A DNA stretch of 64,000 nt from Choristoneura fumiferana (Eukaryota > Arthropoda > Insecta > Lepidoptera > Tortricidae): contig NC_133496.1 of NCBI RefSeq assembly GCF_025370935.1, positions 7,600,683 through 7,664,682 on the forward strand. The letters are read 5' to 3'. The notes beneath the pieces are model-generated. The model made no database searches and was not told the origin of the DNA. It saw nothing but the letters and a program-made list of their open reading frames with translations. Positions 63,849 through 64,000 of the stretch are shown here, piece by piece (positions within the stretch are counted from its first letter, which is position 1; every line of letters begins with the position of its first letter). The translations under genes were made by a program, and so were the position numbers.

Positions 63849-64000
63849 AAATGCATAAATGTAGTTCGGATTACAATGCAAGTAGGTACAGTCAACAAAA
63901 GTACAGTCAGAAAAATAACTTTTATTAAAATTATTTTTATTAACAAAAAACTTATTCTTTCTCATTTGAGTCTTCTGGAAAACAAAGATAACTGACGAGC

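Noticed and set aside
1..64000. CRISPR arrays, operons or other prokaryotic features
   Set aside because: No regularly spaced direct repeats or gene clusters; all features are eukaryotic mobile elements.

Overview
The window reads as insect DNA, most likely from a moth or butterfly. It is AT-rich and scattered with short repeat families typical of lepidopteran genomes: RTE-type LINE remnants, tRNA-derived SINEs with GATG-type tails, repeats with the CGGCCAAGTGCGAGTCGGAC head, and many hairpin MITEs. A short (TTAGG)n tract fits the insect telomere unit. I could not support any host protein-coding gene, rRNA gene or genuine tRNA gene. The window looks like a transposon-rich intergenic or long-intron region, with one 100-base assembly gap at 3987-4086.

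Five retroelements dominate. (1) 1-3937: the decayed 3' part of a Ty3/gypsy element, probably mag-like, with many frame breaks and one LTR; its left end lies outside the window. (2) 22803-29272: a full-length BEL/Pao element on the minus strand. It has 367-bp LTRs that differ at one base, a GCAAT target duplication and an uninterrupted Gag-Pol reading frame of 1784 codons with all catalytic residues visible. It sits inside an older LINE 3' tail. (3) 32993-36253: a Ty1/copia element with nearly identical LTRs, an ATGTC duplication and an initiator-Met primer site. Gag, protease and integrase are present, but reverse transcriptase is removed by a deletion that keeps the frame into RNase H. (4) 47169-50829: a short Ty3/gypsy-type element with identical 274-bp LTRs and a GTAC duplication. 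It carries only gag and protease plus an unrecognised basic ORF, with no RT or integrase. (5) 54225-59502: an apparently complete DIRS-type tyrosine-recombinase retrotransposon. It has inverted terminal repeats, an internal complementary region, a Gag-like ORF that looks spliced, a pol frame with RT, RNase H and a methyltransferase-like domain, and a YR integrase.

The DIRS element is the most interesting object. Its ORF1 appears to contain a 635-bp intron with consensus splice sites. The pol frame has no ATG before the RT core and overlaps ORF1 at a canonical A_AAA_AAC slippery heptamer. The internal complementary region reproduces both outer ends joined at a 5-bp ATTAT core that also flanks the insertion. 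Together these suggest three proteins made by splicing, -1 frameshifting and overlap, and integration of a circular intermediate without target duplication.

Between the large elements lie small non-autonomous repeats, several nested or abutting one another, and stretches in which I see nothing recognisable. These are marked in the feature list.
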